From Acanthopleura granulata (taxonomy: Eukaryota > Mollusca > Polyplacophora > Chitonida > Chitonidae), in assembly GCA_016165875.1 (NCBI GenBank), contig JABBOT010000013.1, forward strand, positions 9,931,478-9,995,477: a DNA stretch of 64,000 nucleotides, read 5' to 3'. Positions 1-11,639 of this stretch are shown piece by piece. The notes beneath the pieces are model-generated. The model had not been told where the DNA came from, did no database searches, and was given only the letters and a program-made list of their open reading frames with translations. The position numbers and the translations under genes were made by a program. Each line of letters begins with the position of its first letter. The first letter of the stretch is position 1.

Positions 1-628
1 AGATTTGTGAGTAGTGAAAGATGGTGTGCCCAAAACCCTTAGATGCGAGAATGCACGCCACACAATTCACATGCTGAATGGACCCCACCTTTTCAGATAG
101 TCTTTGCACAGTTTCATCGTGTGACGAGTCCAGATGTCACTGATGGGATTTGAACCTTGGTACGCCGGCCGTAAAATAGGGTTTTCTGGTCGAGGTTGGC
201 GCTCGTTGAAGGGCAAAGCTGTGAAGGCTTCTATGGCATGGCTAAAATAAAGAGAAGAAAACAGGCTACAGTTACTTATTCATTAATTTGATCACAGTTT
301 AATAATATATTCAAGAATGTTTCAGTTTACTATTATCATTGTGATCAGTTTTATGGGTCAAGGAATGCCTGGAGCACCTGGAGTAAACCATCAACCTTTG
401 CAAATTAACTTAAGAACTTTCCATTGTTATTTTCATTCATAAAGCAAGCCCACAATCTATTCTCTGTGAAAATCATACATGGCAAGGGTACTTCAACAAA
501 TTTATAAGGAAAGGCAATTAAAATGAACACGAATAAACTTACAGTTTCAAAAAACAGGAACTCTTTATCAGTTGAGAAGTACACGCAGTCTGTTCCTATG
601 ACAAACCCTTGGTACATAATGCATACAC
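1..628. other. Gene-free left edge
   Basis: No recognisable exon. Bases 131-155 contain a tRNA-B-box-like stretch (GGGATTTGAACCTTGG), so a degraded SINE head is likely. A minus-strand open stretch at 405-617 ends in a GTAAGT-like donor near 541-546, but its translation matches nothing I know. The missing C-terminal exons of ADHFE1 are not visible here and are expected further left. Confidence 0.5.
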
Positions 629-2395
629 ATACATCTTCAGTTCCAATTCTTTCTGACTAGTCACTGACTGGTCTACAGTTGACAGAAACTCAAGAGGGGG
701 AGTGGTGGAAGTGGGAAAGTGACACTTACATCTTCAGTTCCAATTCTTTCTGACTAGTCACTGACTGGTCTACAGCTGACAGAAACTCAAGAGGGGGAGT
801 GGTGGAAGTGGGAAAGTGACACTTACATCTTCAGTTCCAATTCTTTCTGACTAGTCACTGACTGGTCTACAGCTGACAGAAACTCAAGAGGGGGAGTGGT
901 GGAAGTGGGAAAGTGACTCTTACATCTTCAGTTCCAATTCTTTCTGACTAGTCACTGACTGGTCTACAGTTGACAGAAACTCAAGAGGGGCAGTGGTGGA
1001 AGTGGGAAAGTGACTCTTACATCTTCAGTTCCAATTCTTTCTGACTAGTCACTGACTGGTCTACAGTTGACAGAAACTCAAGAGGGGGAGTGGTGGAAGT
1101 GGGAAAGTGACACTTACATCTTCATTTCCAATTCTTTCTGACTAGTCACTGACTGGTCTACAGTTGACAGAAACTCAAGAGGGGGAGTGGTGGAAGTGGG
1201 AAAGTGACACTTACATCTTCAGTTCCAATTCTTTCTGACTAGTCACTGACTGGTCTACAGTTGACAAACTCAAGAGGGGGAGTGGTGGAAGTGGGAAAGT
1301 GACACTTACATCTTCAGTTCCAATTCTTTCTGACTAGTCACTGACTTGCCTACAGTTGACAGAAACTCAAGAGAGGGAGTGGGAAGTGACACTTACATCT
1401 TCAGTTCCAATTCTTTCTGACTGGTCAATGATTGGTCTACAGCTGACAGAAACTCAAGAAGGGGAGCGATGGAAGTGGGAAAGTGACACTTACATCTTCA
1501 GTTCCAATTCTTTCTGACTGGTCATTGACTTGTCTACAGTTGACAGAAACTCAAGAGGGGGAGTGGTGGAAGTGGGAAAGTGACACTTACATCTTCAGTT
1601 CCAATTCTTTCTGACTGGTCACTGACTGGTCTACAGTTGACAGAAACTCAAGAGGGGGAGTGGTGGAAGTGGGAAAGTGACACTTACATCTTCAGTTCCA
1701 ATTCTTTCTGACTGGTCACTGACTGGTCTACAGTTGACAGAAACTCAAGAGGGGCAGTGGTGGAAGTGGGAAAGTGACACTTACATCTTCAGTTCCAATT
1801 CTTTCTGACTGGTCACTGACTGGTCTACAGTTGACAGAAACTCAAGAGGGGCAGTGGTGGAAGTGGGAAAGTGACACTTACATCTTCAGTTCCAATTCTT
1901 TCTGACTGGTCACTGACTGGTCTACAGTTGACAGAAACTCAAGAGGGGGAGTGGTGGAAGTGGGAAAGTGACACTTACATCTTCAGTTCCAATTCTTTCT
2001 GACTGGTCACTGACTGGTCTACAGTTGACAGAAACTCAAGAGGGGCAGTGGTGGAAGTGGGAAAGTGACACTTACATCTTCAGTTCCAATTCTTTCTGAC
2101 TGGTCACTGACTGGTCTACAGTTGACAGAAACTCAAGAGGGGGAGTGGTGGAAGTGGGAAAGTGACACTTACATCTTCAGTTCCTATTCTTTCTGACTGG
2201 TCACTGACTGGTCTACAGTTGACAGAAACTCAAGAGGGGCAGTGGTGGAAGTGGGAAAGTGACACTTACATCTTCAGTTCCAATTCTTTCTGACTGGTCA
2301 CTGACTTGTCTACAGTTGACAGAAACTCAAGAGTGGAAGTGGGAAGTGACACTTACATCTTCAGTTCCAATTCTTTCTGACTGGTCTACAGTTGA
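629..2395. repeat. 97-bp minisatellite, about 18 copies
   Basis: Near-identical tandem units of about 97 bp, each containing CTTACATCTTCAGTTCCAAT, then TCTTTCTGACTRGTCACTGA, GGTCTACAGTTGACAG and GAGTGGTGGAAGTGGG. The early copies (to about 1350) read GACTAGTCACTGAC and later ones GACTGGTCACTGAC, so the array has two sub-blocks; a few copies are shortened. On the minus strand each unit ends in a donor-like GATGTAAGTG. I found no coding exon from which the unit could derive. It probably lies in an ADHFE1 intron, since the C-terminal exons of that gene are still missing at this point. Confidence 0.95.
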
Positions 2396-3230
2396 CGGAA
2401 ACTTAAGAGGGGAAGTGGTTTCCCCCAGACTAGTTGACAGGTCTATAACCTTACAGTCTGGAGGAAACAGATGCCAAAGGTGCACTGGTTTCACCCAGAC
2501 TTGTTGGCTGTTTATTACCTTAGTGGTTTCCTTAAGACTCCAGATGGCAGGTCTATTACCTTACAGTCAAGGGGAAACTCCAGAGGGGCAGTGGTTTACT
2601 CAACACTCCATCTGGCTGGTCTATTACCTTACAGTCACAAGAAAATTCAAGAGGTGCAGTGGTTTCACCCAGACTCTAGCTGGCTGGTCCATTACCTTAC
2701 TATCAGAAGGAAATTCCAGAGGTGCAGGGGTTTCACCCAGACTCTAGCTGGCTGGTCCATTACCTTACTATCAGAAGGAAATTCCAGAGGTGCAGGGGTT
2801 TCACCCAGACTCTAGCTGGCTGGTCTATTACCTTACGGTCAGAAGGAAATTCCAGAGGTGCAGGGGTTTCACCCAGACTCTAGCTGGCTGGTCTATTACC
2901 TTACGGTCAGAAGGAAATTCCAGAGGTGCAGGGGTTTCACCCAGACTCTAGCTGGCTGGTCCATTACCTTACTATCAGAAGGAAATTCCAGAGGTGCAGG
3001 GGTTTCACCCAGACTCTAGCTGGCTGGTCTATTACCTTACGGTCAGAAGGAAATTCCAGAGGTGCAGGGGTTTCACCCAGACTCTAGCTGGCTGGTCTAT
3101 TACCTTACGGTCAGAAGGAGGTGCAGGGGTTTCACCCAGACTCTAGCTGGCTGGTCTATTACCTTACTATCAGAAGGAAATTCAAGAGGGGAAGTGGTTT
3201 CCTCCAGATCCATAGTTGGCTGATCTCTTC
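2396..3230. repeat. 68-bp minisatellite, about 12 copies
   Basis: Tandem 68-bp units containing CTGGTCTATTACCTTACGGT, CAGAAGGAAATTCCAGAGG and GGTTTCACCCAGACTCTAGC. It abuts the 97-bp array without a gap, and the transitional copies at 2380-2640 share GGTCTA, GTTGACAGG/ACAGTC and CAAGAGGGG motifs with it, so this unit looks like a shortened, diverged derivative of the 97-bp unit. Open frames read across it (for example 2259-2747 plus) are repeat artefacts. Confidence 0.93.
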
Positions 3231-3299
3231 CTCATTGTCAAGACGGAACCCAATGATACCACAATCCAGTATAAATATATCACACTGTCTGTCATGTTA

Positions 3300-4331
3300 C
3301 GAGGTAAATAGAGACCTACCAGAGAATGTTAAATCCAGTACAACATGTCACTCTCTGGGACACACAGGGTGTGACGAGGGGATCTACATACCAGAGACTC
3401 TCAAATCCAGCAAAACATGTGACTCTCTGGGAGAGACAGGGTGTGAAGAGGACCTACATACCAGACACTGTTAAATCCAGTACAACATGTCACTCTCTGG
3501 GACACACAGGGTGTGACGAGGGGATCTACATACCAGAGACTCTCAAATCCAGCAAAACATGTGACTCTCTGGGAGAGACAGGGTGTGAAGAGGACCTACA
3601 TACCAGAGACTGTCAAATCCAGTAAAACATGTGAATCTCTCACGGAGAGACAGAGTGTGAAGAGGAGACCTACATACCAGAGACCGTCAAATCCAGTATA
3701 GCATATGACTCTCTCTGAGACAGACAAGGTGTGAGGAGGAGACCGACACACCAGAGAATGTCAAATCCAGTAAAACATGTGACTCTCTGGGAGAGATAGG
3801 GTGTGAAGAGGAGACCTACATACCAGAGACTATCAAGTCCAGTGTAACATGTGACTCTCTGGGAGAGACAGGGTTTGAAGAGGACCTACATACCAGACAC
3901 TGTCAAATCCAGTAAAACATGTGACTCTCTCTGGGAGAGACAGGGTGTGAAGAGGAGACCTACACACCAGAGACTGTCAAATCCAGTATAGCATATGACT
4001 CTCTCTGAGACAGACAGGGTGTGAGGAGGAGACCGACACACCAGAGACTGTCAAATCCAGTAAAACATGTGACTCTCTGGGAGAGACAGGGTGTGAAGAG
4101 GAGACCTTCATACCAGAGACTGTCAAATCCAGTAAAACATGTGACTCTCTGGGAGAGACAGGGTGTGAAGAGGAGACCTTCATACCAGAGACTGTCAAAT
4201 CCAGTATAACATGTGACTCTCTGGGAGAGACAGGGTGTGAAGAGGAGACCTTCATACCAGAGACTTTCAAATCCAGTATGACATGTGTCTCTCTCTGGGA
4301 CAGACAGTGTGTGAAGAGGAGACCTACATAC
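3300..4331. repeat. 72-bp minisatellite derived from an ADHFE1 exon end
   Basis: About 15 tandem units of 69-72 bp (72-bp spacing at 4041, 4113 and 4185). In minus-strand sense each unit contains CTCCTCTTCACACCCTGTCT, CCCAGAGAGTCACATGTTT, ACTGGATTTGACAGTCTCTG and then GTATGTAGGTC. This is the 3' end of the ADHFE1 exon at 4332-4437 (codons for [21 protein letters not shown]) followed by its 5' splice site and first intron bases. Many copies keep the GGTATGTAGG donor; others carry GGTATGAAGG or GGTGTGTCGG. The copies contain in-frame stops, so they are non-coding duplicates within the intron. Confidence 0.92.
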
Positions 4332-7300
4332 CAGAGACTATCAAGTCCAGTGTAACACGTGACTCTCTCCGGGATAGACAGGGTGTGGAGCGGGTCCACG
4401 ATGCCTAGGACAGGTTTCAAGGCACGACTGCCTATACCTGTAACATATGCATGGATTCATTGTTGTTAAGTGGTGAAATTAACAAATTTTCACTCCAATC
4501 TTTAATGACATACTGGCAAACTTTTGGCTTTGTGACTTCCAGGAAAACTATCATTTTGGCAAGTGGTCTCCAGTGAACTTCATTTAAGACTACAGTCTGT
4601 ACATGACAGACAAAATGTGGTGAAAATCTGTGCAAGTTTCTTCCAACGGTATTACATGTGTCCCATGCTTTAATTATCTTGAGGTCTAAGCTGTTTACTA
4701 GATTTCATCAAGATACAATTAGAACTGAGGTGACACATCTGAATCTACTTCGGGAAGTTTGTGAAATATTCTTCGGTGTGAAATAGAAACCAGTAGAAAA
4801 TAAAACAAAATTACTTGATAAGGGACAAGGAAATGCCAGAAACTGTGTGCACTATCGTTATATATATAAAACACTGCACTATGCAAGAGTCTCCTGTGAA
4901 TCCTTCTACTGTCAAATAAGCCATTATTTGGAAGGTAAACAAGCTCTTGTTATGCCGACAAGCACTGCACATGACTGGACAAGAAATCATGCAAGGCCTC
5001 ATGTATTGCCATGGCAACCACTTTTACCTGTTTTAGCTTTAAGTGGTTCATGATCAAAGATGGCTACTCCGGTGGTTTCGCTGCCTGTCCCAGCTGTGGT
5101 TGCCACTGAAAGCGAAACAAATTTTTTGTGTATAAAAACAGATTAGTATGAAATGAAATGTATTGTACGAAATAAATCATAACAAAATGAACTTATACAG
5201 GCCAGTGGGAAAGTTTATATTCGTGGCAGCTCATGGAAAGTCTGAGAGAAAAGTTTATTTCTGCCTCTTAAACAAACACTTGGGTTCAGTTTAAAATCGA
5301 CAAACCACTGGTAGACACGGTATCAGTACAGTGTCCCGCGTTCATGACTCTGGTGTCTTCGGCATAGCATTACAGTGATGCAGCATTTATGACCCGATTT
5401 CAAATAGCCTAGATTGTACCATTCTCACCATATTGTTAATGAAATAGAAGGAAAAATTTCATGCAAATAAACAATACTGGGTCATTATAATCCCAAAGAC
5501 ATGTTGCTGCCTCGCTTGACACTCAGCACTGTGAGGTTAGAGCAAGGAAACAGGACTGGTTGGCCCAGTGTCGGTATAGTGTGACTGGGTGGGGTACCAT
5601 GTCTGGTGTCTTCGAGATGATGTTGTAGTTGTGGCTGCACTTTGGCAGCATGGACTCACCCTGCCACAAGGGGACACAGTTTATAAATACATTCTAAGGT
5701 CTGCCCATCGTCATAAGACTGAAAAGTTGTTCAGCATGACACAAAACCCAAGCATGTAGACATCATGCAGATCATTCAACTAGAAGGCATGATTTGTATC
5801 CAATCTCTATGTCTTTTCAAAGATAAAGTCAAACATGAAGAAACACAGAATGATTACAACTTTGCGCAACATCGGCAGCACCTCCCACATCGAAGCGAGA
5901 AACACAGGTAAGTATGTTAACTATAATTACCTGCAACTAAAGGTTTGACTTCATGAGTGACAGGCATCCCTTTTCCCACAGGGGCATTGACATAATCCAG
6001 GAAGTCAGCTGACGGATTTGAAGCGTAGAGATTGGCTGCCTTACAAGTGTCAATCACAGAGCCTCCGCCCACTGCCAGGAAGCTATCAAAGTCTGAAGAC
6101 ATTGCAAATGCTATGGCCTCCTTGAAACTGATTAAAATGGTAGAAAATAAAGATCATTATGGTTCAACATCAATACAAACTATTTCCCGTTATCTTTCTG
6201 AGTTCCACAGCAATTCTGCTGCATTCAGGACAACAACTGTGCACATATGTTCCTAAGACAAAAAGCTGGATTTTTCAATCCTGTGTCAGGTCATGTTGAA
6301 GAATTGAAACTATAAGGCAATTCTGATCAAATACTAGTGTACACTGTATCCGTATACTGTAGGTTCAAGACGTACGTTGTCAAAGACCTATCTTGCATCT
6401 GCAGACTAAATGCATATATGGTCAAACACCTACCTTGTACCTATAGGTTCAACACGTACGTTGTCAAACACGTACCTTGCATCTGTATCTGTAGGCTCAA
6501 TGCATATGTTGTCAAACATCTACCTTGTACCTGTAGGCTCAACACGTACCTTGTCAAACACCTACCTTGTATCTGTAGGCTCAACATGTACCTTGTCAAA
6601 CACCTACCTTGTACCTGTAGGCTCAACACGTACCTTGTCAAACACCTACCTTGTATCTGTAGGCTCAACATGTACCTTGTCAAACACCTACCTTGTATCT
6701 GTAGGCTCAACATGTACCTTGTCAAACACCTACCTTGTACCTGTAGGCTCAACACGTACCTTGTCAAACACCTACCTTGTATCTGTAGGTTCAACACGTA
6801 CCTTGTCAAACACCTACCTTGTATCTGTAGGCTCACCGTGTACATTGTCAAACACCTACCTTGTATCTGTAGGTTCAATGCATATGTTGTCAAACACCTA
6901 CCTTGTATCTGTAGGCTCAACATGTACCTTGTCAAACACCTACCTTGTATCTGTAGGTTCAACACGTACCTTGTCAAACATCTACCTTGTACCTGTAGGC
7001 TCAACACGTACCTTGTCAAACACCTACCTTGTACTTGTAGGCTCATGCATATGTTGTCAAACACCTACCTTATATCTGTCAGCTCACCGTGTACATTGTC
7101 AAACACCTACCTTGTATCTGTCAGCTCACCGTGTACATTGTCAAACACCTACCTTATATCTGTCAGCTCACCGTGTACATTGTCAAACACCTACCTTATA
7201 TCTGTCAGCTCACCGTGTACATTGTCAAACACCTACCTTATATCTGTCAGCTCACCGTGTACATTGTCAAACACCTACCTTGTATCTGTCGGCTCACCGT

Positions 7301-9385
7301 GTACATTGTCAAACACCTACCTTGTATCTGTCAGCTCACCGTGTACATTGTCAAACACCTACCTTGTATCTGTCAGCTCACCGTGTACATTGTCAAACAC
7401 CTACCTTGTATCTGTCAGCTCACCGTGTACATTGTCAAACACCTACCTTGTATCTGTCAGCTCACCGTGTACATTGTCAAACACCTACCTTGTATCTGTC
7501 GGCTCAACATGTACATTGTCAAACACCTACCTTTTATCTGTAGGTTCAACCCGTACGTTGTCGAACACCTGGAAGCGGACACCACTTTCATCCAGTGATT
7601 GCAGAGACACCTGAACTGCCTGATGGTTCCTCATGGTCTGGTCTGTGATCACACACACGTTCTTTAGACCCAAGTTCTTGAAATCCTGACAATGCACATA
7701 CAGGTAGATCAATCATAAAAGTTCTGGTCACCAATGTGTCGCAACTACTGTAAATGGCCTAAAATTTCATCCAAAAAAAGTGCATGTTTAGAGGCAAATA
7801 CAGGTCATAAAATTTTATTTTTGGAGATGAAACTCACACTTTTCCAGCAGGATATCATCAAAACCTTCCAAGCTAATCTAAAAAAACTCCCTAAATCAAC
7901 AGAATCTCAGAATCCAAAAAAATAAGCAACTTAAAAATTTTAGGTCATTTAAGGTATGTGCATTCGTTAAGCAAGAATGCCGTACAAAAAACCTGAATTA
8001 CCTCACTGTCAGACACGGCAAAAGACAAGATTAAACTTCAACACTGAAAAAGTTTCTCATCCTCTGAGTAAATGCTTAACTGGTAACAGAATTTAATGCT
8101 TTAAACAATGGAATTCAATAAAGGTCAATATGCTAAAACCAAGACAAAAAGTCTGGATTTACACAAGGTGTCTCACCATGCCAACCTCTCGAGTGACCCC
8201 TTCCCCATACCTGATGTTAGAGCAGGCCATCTGAAAACAAGAATGTAGCTAAATTTATAAGTGACACAACGTCAGCCTGGTTTAATTACTTACTTTCATA
8301 AAGATAAAAGATTTCCAATATTTCTTCACTGTTTCTGTGTGGTTGTATAAGCTTAATTGCCCAATAACTGTTTAATTCCACCTTTTTATTTATTTATTTA
8401 CCTGATTGGCGTTTTACGCCATACTCAAGAATTACAATGAGAGTAAACCGAGCAGAGCCCGGGGGAAGCCAACATCCACCTCCGTGTATATTCGTTCACC
8501 TTTCTTCATGCGCAGCTGTCACGCCGATCTCAGTTCTGGAATTTTTTATCCACACAGACAAAAAAAGGAAACTCTACATACACTGTACATGTACAATTTG
8601 AATGTCCCGCCTCACCTCAAAAGCATACTCCGTCTGCTGCGTGTTCTGTCGGGTCTGGGTTGACGTCCCGAAGCCAGCATCTGTCAAACAATACTGGGGT
8701 AAATAAGAAGGAAAAAATACGATACAACAGAAAGGAGTTTTTCTTGATGGTTCTGTCGTTAATTAAAATGACATTGTATAAAACTGTATGTAAATTTATA
8801 GTCAACTTTAAAATTAATTTTATCTGTACAGCTCCTACATGTAGGTGAACAAGATTTCATGACAATGTATAATATTATGTTGTGTTTGTTTGTTTGTTTG
8901 TTTGCTTGGGGGTTTAATGTCTTTCAGCAACATAACAACAAAGTGCATCCTTCCCTAAAGTGGGTTTCACTACCAGTATATCACACGGAATTACGTCACT
9001 GTGCCCAATCAAAGCTGTTCTCCTGACCGGTTAACTTGACAGGGAAAACGGTCATATTATCTATTTATTTTATTTATTTGATTTGTGTTCTACGCCCTAC
9101 TCACGAATATTTCACTTATACAACTGCAGCTAGCATCATGGTGGGAGTCAGCCGGGCAGAGCCCAGGGGAAACCCACAACCATCCGCAGGTTGCTGGCAG
9201 ACCTTCCCACGTTCAGTCGGAGAGAAAGCCAGCATGAGCTGGACTTGAACTCACGGAGACCGCATTGGTGAGAGGCACGGGATGCTTATATGACACGGAA
9301 TATGTGACACTCTGACAGTTAACTGTAATACCCACCTTGCTGGTTAGATAGCCTACTAGCGCAAGTAGCACGGGTAAAACACAGC
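4332..9385 (-). CDS. ADHFE1: Hydroxyacid-oxoacid transhydrogenase (iron-type alcohol dehydrogenase), 5' half of gene
   Basis: Mitochondrial iron-dependent alcohol dehydrogenase family member; in animals it oxidises 4-hydroxybutyrate to succinic semialdehyde while reducing 2-oxoglutarate to D-2-hydroxyglutarate. Exons in transcript order: 9385-9336 (tentative, presequence-like), 8680-8616 (ending TEYAFE), 8230-8177 ([18 protein letters not shown]), 7685-7531 ([15 protein letters not shown] to NVRVEPTDK), 6127-5931 ([20 protein letters not shown], then [13 protein letters not shown]), 5105-5028 ([16 protein letters not shown]) and 4437-4332 ([17 protein letters not shown]). GGGS-x-x-D and GTGSETT are the family's nucleotide- and cofactor-binding motifs. 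All introns are GT-AG and phases match (exon ends 1, 0, 2, 1, 1, 2). About 218 residues are visible against roughly 467 in the human protein; the part from the HALESYT motif onward is off the left edge. The true start exon is not certain; an ATG at 11654-11652 is a weak candidate. Two introns carry exon-derived minisatellites. Confidence 0.93.
6337..7560. repeat. 42-bp minisatellite derived from an ADHFE1 exon end, about 28 copies
   Basis: Plus-strand unit: CACCTACCTTGTATCTGTAG, then GCTCAACACGTACCTTGTCA, then AA. In minus-strand sense this is the last 30 or so bases of the ADHFE1 exon at 7685-7531 (codons for [12 protein letters not shown]) followed by its donor GTAGGTG. The exon itself is the right-most unit. 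CACCTACCTT, the donor complement, is almost invariant. There are two blocks: to about 7050 the units read GGCTCAACACGTACC, from about 7080 CAGCTCACCGTGTACATTG. Because 42 is a multiple of three, long uninterrupted frames of up to 425 codons arise on both strands; they are not genes. Confidence 0.95.
8383..8475 (-). mobile_element. SINE 3' fragment
   Basis: Reverse-complement SINE tail: TTTATTTATTTA run, then GGCGTTTTACGCCATACTCA and GCAGAGCCCGGGGG, cut off before the promoter half. It lies in an ADHFE1 intron. Confidence 0.75.
9059..9286 (-). mobile_element. tRNA-derived SINE, near complete
   Basis: Reverse copy: TTTATTTGATTTGTGTTCTA, CGAATATTTCACTTATACAA, GCAGAGCCCAGGGGAAACCC, CATCCGCAGGTTGCTGGCAG, then the B-box-containing head GGACTTGAACTCACGG and GGTGAGAGGCACGGGATGC. 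It lacks the last bases of the A-box end. Confidence 0.88.
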
Positions 9386-9651
9386 CTGGAAAACAATGAA
9401 ACAATGAACATGTTAAACTCGCTCTGTTCACAAATCTGCAGATGTCAATGAAGTGATTTAAGCCAATTTTAAGCTTATACATGCATCTTCCCTGAGAAAC
9501 GGCTTAACATCAGCCAAACTAAAGGTAGGCTCAAACTGTTTTCATGGCAAATTCAGAATCCATTTAGTGATGTGCAATAATAACTTAAGGCATACTTAAG
9601 GAAACGTGGGCTCAAGATTGTAGAAAGTTATTGTAGACACGTACCAGAATA

Positions 9652-9826
9652 TTAATTTATTTGATTTATTTCACTGGTGTTTTATGCCCTACTCATGAAT
9701 ATTTCATTTATGCGATGGTGGCCAGCATTATGGTGGGAGGAAACTCAGCAGAGCCCGGGGAAAACCCACAACCATCCGCAGGTTGCTGGCAGACCTTCCC
9801 ACATATGGCCAGAAGGGGAAGCCAGA
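9652..9826 (-). mobile_element. SINE, head missing
   Basis: Reverse copy covering tail and body (TTTCACTGGTGTTTTATGCC, GCCAGCATTATGGTGGGAGG, CATCCGCAGGTTGCTGGCAG) and ending after AGAAGGGGAAGCCAG, before the tRNA-like head. Confidence 0.85.
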
Positions 9827-10185
9827 ATATTAAAGTAATCTCTCCATTTCCAGTTTCACTTACTTCTTTTTTTTTTACTTAGTTTTTGGCTTCTCTGTAC
9901 ACACCTATTTTACCAGTAAGTGATTAATGGAAGAAGCAACAAGCAAAATGCAGCATACAGCTGTCACCAGTGAGTTATAAACTCCTTCATGCAGTTTTGT
10001 TCTTACATCAGTCATATATGTTAGTCATATACCAGTAAATCAAATGTTAAGTCCTGGGACAGTTTTCTAGTTCATACTTGATTCATTTACTGATGATTTG
10101 TTTATTTATTAATCAGATTGCTGCTGACGATGAGATCAGCATGGCTCAAGAAGAGATTGGTTAGAGACAGAGGAAACCAAAGTCC

Positions 10186-10430
10186 CACGGCCCAGTTTCC
10201 CAAAGACGTCGTGCATGTACGACAAGTGTACGACGTAATTGTGCGCCGCTTTCTTGAAGCATATCTTTCTCATAACAATGTTGCACGCCACCTACCAGGC
10301 AGTCGTGGAGGCACAATAACTTGTACCTCAAGACGCTTTCTGAAAACACGACTTGACTTCCAACGCTATCATACGACATATGTACTACAAAATAACATTG
10401 TATGCCGTTTTCTGAAATTGAGCCCCTGAC
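10186..10430. mobile_element. Possible MITE with imperfect terminal inverted repeats
   Basis: The left end reads GGCCCAGTTTCCCAAAGACG and the right end, reverse-complemented, GGGGCTCAATTTCAGAAAAC, giving imperfect inverted termini. Internal segments repeat TCGTGCATGTACGAC-like and CGTATGATAG-like motifs in both orientations. I could not confirm a target-site duplication. Confidence 0.4.
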
Positions 10431-10458
10431 GTAAATCCAGTTAGGTACTAACATGAGT

Positions 10459-10629
10459 GGGACATGAGTGAGTGCTCTCGCAAACTAATGCAAAATAACG
10501 CTAAAAAGACGTGATTTCTAGTAGTCGCTACAACACAACAACAACATTCTATGGTATAGCGACTATCGGGAATCACGTCTTTTTAGCGTTGTTTGTGCTT
10601 GTTTGCGAGAGCATCCACTCATGTCTCAC
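10459..10629. mobile_element. Long-arm palindromic (foldback) element
   Basis: The left arm from about 10459 contains GACATGAGTGAGTGCTCTCG, CAAAC, and AACGCTAAAAAGACGTGATT. The right arm to about 10629 is its reverse complement: AATCACGTCTTTTTAGCGTT, GTTTGCGAGAGCATCCACTC, ATGTC. The arms are about 72 bp with a loop near 10531-10553. No coding capacity; structure of a MITE or foldback element. Confidence 0.8.
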
Positions 10630-10802
10630 CCAAAATCATTGACCTTGCGAGACTGCTCCAATGCCGATTTGGCTTATATTATATATAGTATATACCGGTA
10701 GCTATATATATAGAGTACAATTTTAAGACCAGAATGTGACACTTAAAACAGATGGGCCTACCTTCCATGGTCTTTTATTGATGAATGAACATCTACAGAA
10801 GT

Positions 10803-11105
10803 GATTAATTTATTTATTTTATATATTTCATTGGTGTTCTTCGCCATATTCAGGGATATTTCTCAGGAATACGACGGCGGCCAGAATCATGGTGGGAGGA
10901 AATTGGGCAGAGCCAGGGGTAACCCCACGACCATCTGTCATAGGTTGCTGGCAGACCTTCCCACGTATGGCCGGAAGGGAAGCCAACATGAACTGGACTT
11001 CAACTCACAGCAACTGCATTGGAGGGACTCAGGCTCCTGGGTCATTACGCTGTGCTGGCATGCTCACCAACTGAGACATGGAGGCCTGCCCCCCTCCCCC
11101 ACCCA
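10803..11105 (-). mobile_element. tRNA-derived SINE, complete but diverged
   Basis: Reverse copy: TTTATTTTATATATTTCATT, GGTGGGAGGAAATTGGGCAG, GTTGCTGGCAGACCTTCCCA, GGACTTCAACTCACAGCAAC, then CTGGGTCATTACGCTGTGCT and a polypyrimidine junction. It contains extra bases relative to the family consensus. Confidence 0.8.
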
Positions 11106-11639
11106 GAAGTGTTTAATAGATTTCTGACATGTGCTCTATCATCATATATCCAGTATAGGCCTATATGTGATGTACTTTCACAGTTTTCTCTTCTGTTTAT
11201 TTATTTTCCCTATATAAAAGTTGATTGTGGTCTTATTTGGAACCTCATCAGGGCTTAGTTGATACATAAATACTCTATGTATTGCCTACTGGATATCTGT
11301 TACCAATTTGGACACGGTAGGCCTATACACACACGTGACATGTTGAAATATTACACGATACATATACATGTTGCCATGTGTTGTTGGTCGAACGCATGTT
11401 GTTATTTATAAACTGGCTTCACCAACATAACCGCGCTATAGTCAAATGATACAGGTACATTGTATTTAACATGTAGAGGCCTACGTGTACAGCACGGCTT
11501 GACCTGCTACAGCTGATCGTGGGCGTGTTTCAGTTTCAGGGAATACTTTCTGCATGCATATTACTGCAAAAACGAATGCTCTGAAAACGTGTTACCATTT
11601 TTGCGTCGCCGAGGACATCAGCCCTACTACACGACGTCT

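Noticed and set aside
405..617. Possible exon ending in GTAAGT (YQGFVIGTDCVYFSTDKEFL)
   Set aside because: It resembles no part of ADHFE1 and no family I know; kept only as an unassigned open stretch.
6337..7560. CRISPR-like array
   Set aside because: Units are contiguous with no unique spacers, the DNA is eukaryotic and intron-bearing, and the unit is an exon copy.
6337..7614. 425-, 377- and 207-codon open frames on both strands
   Set aside because: They are translations of the 42-bp minisatellite, whose period is a multiple of three; all frames stay open by repetition and no protein family is matched.
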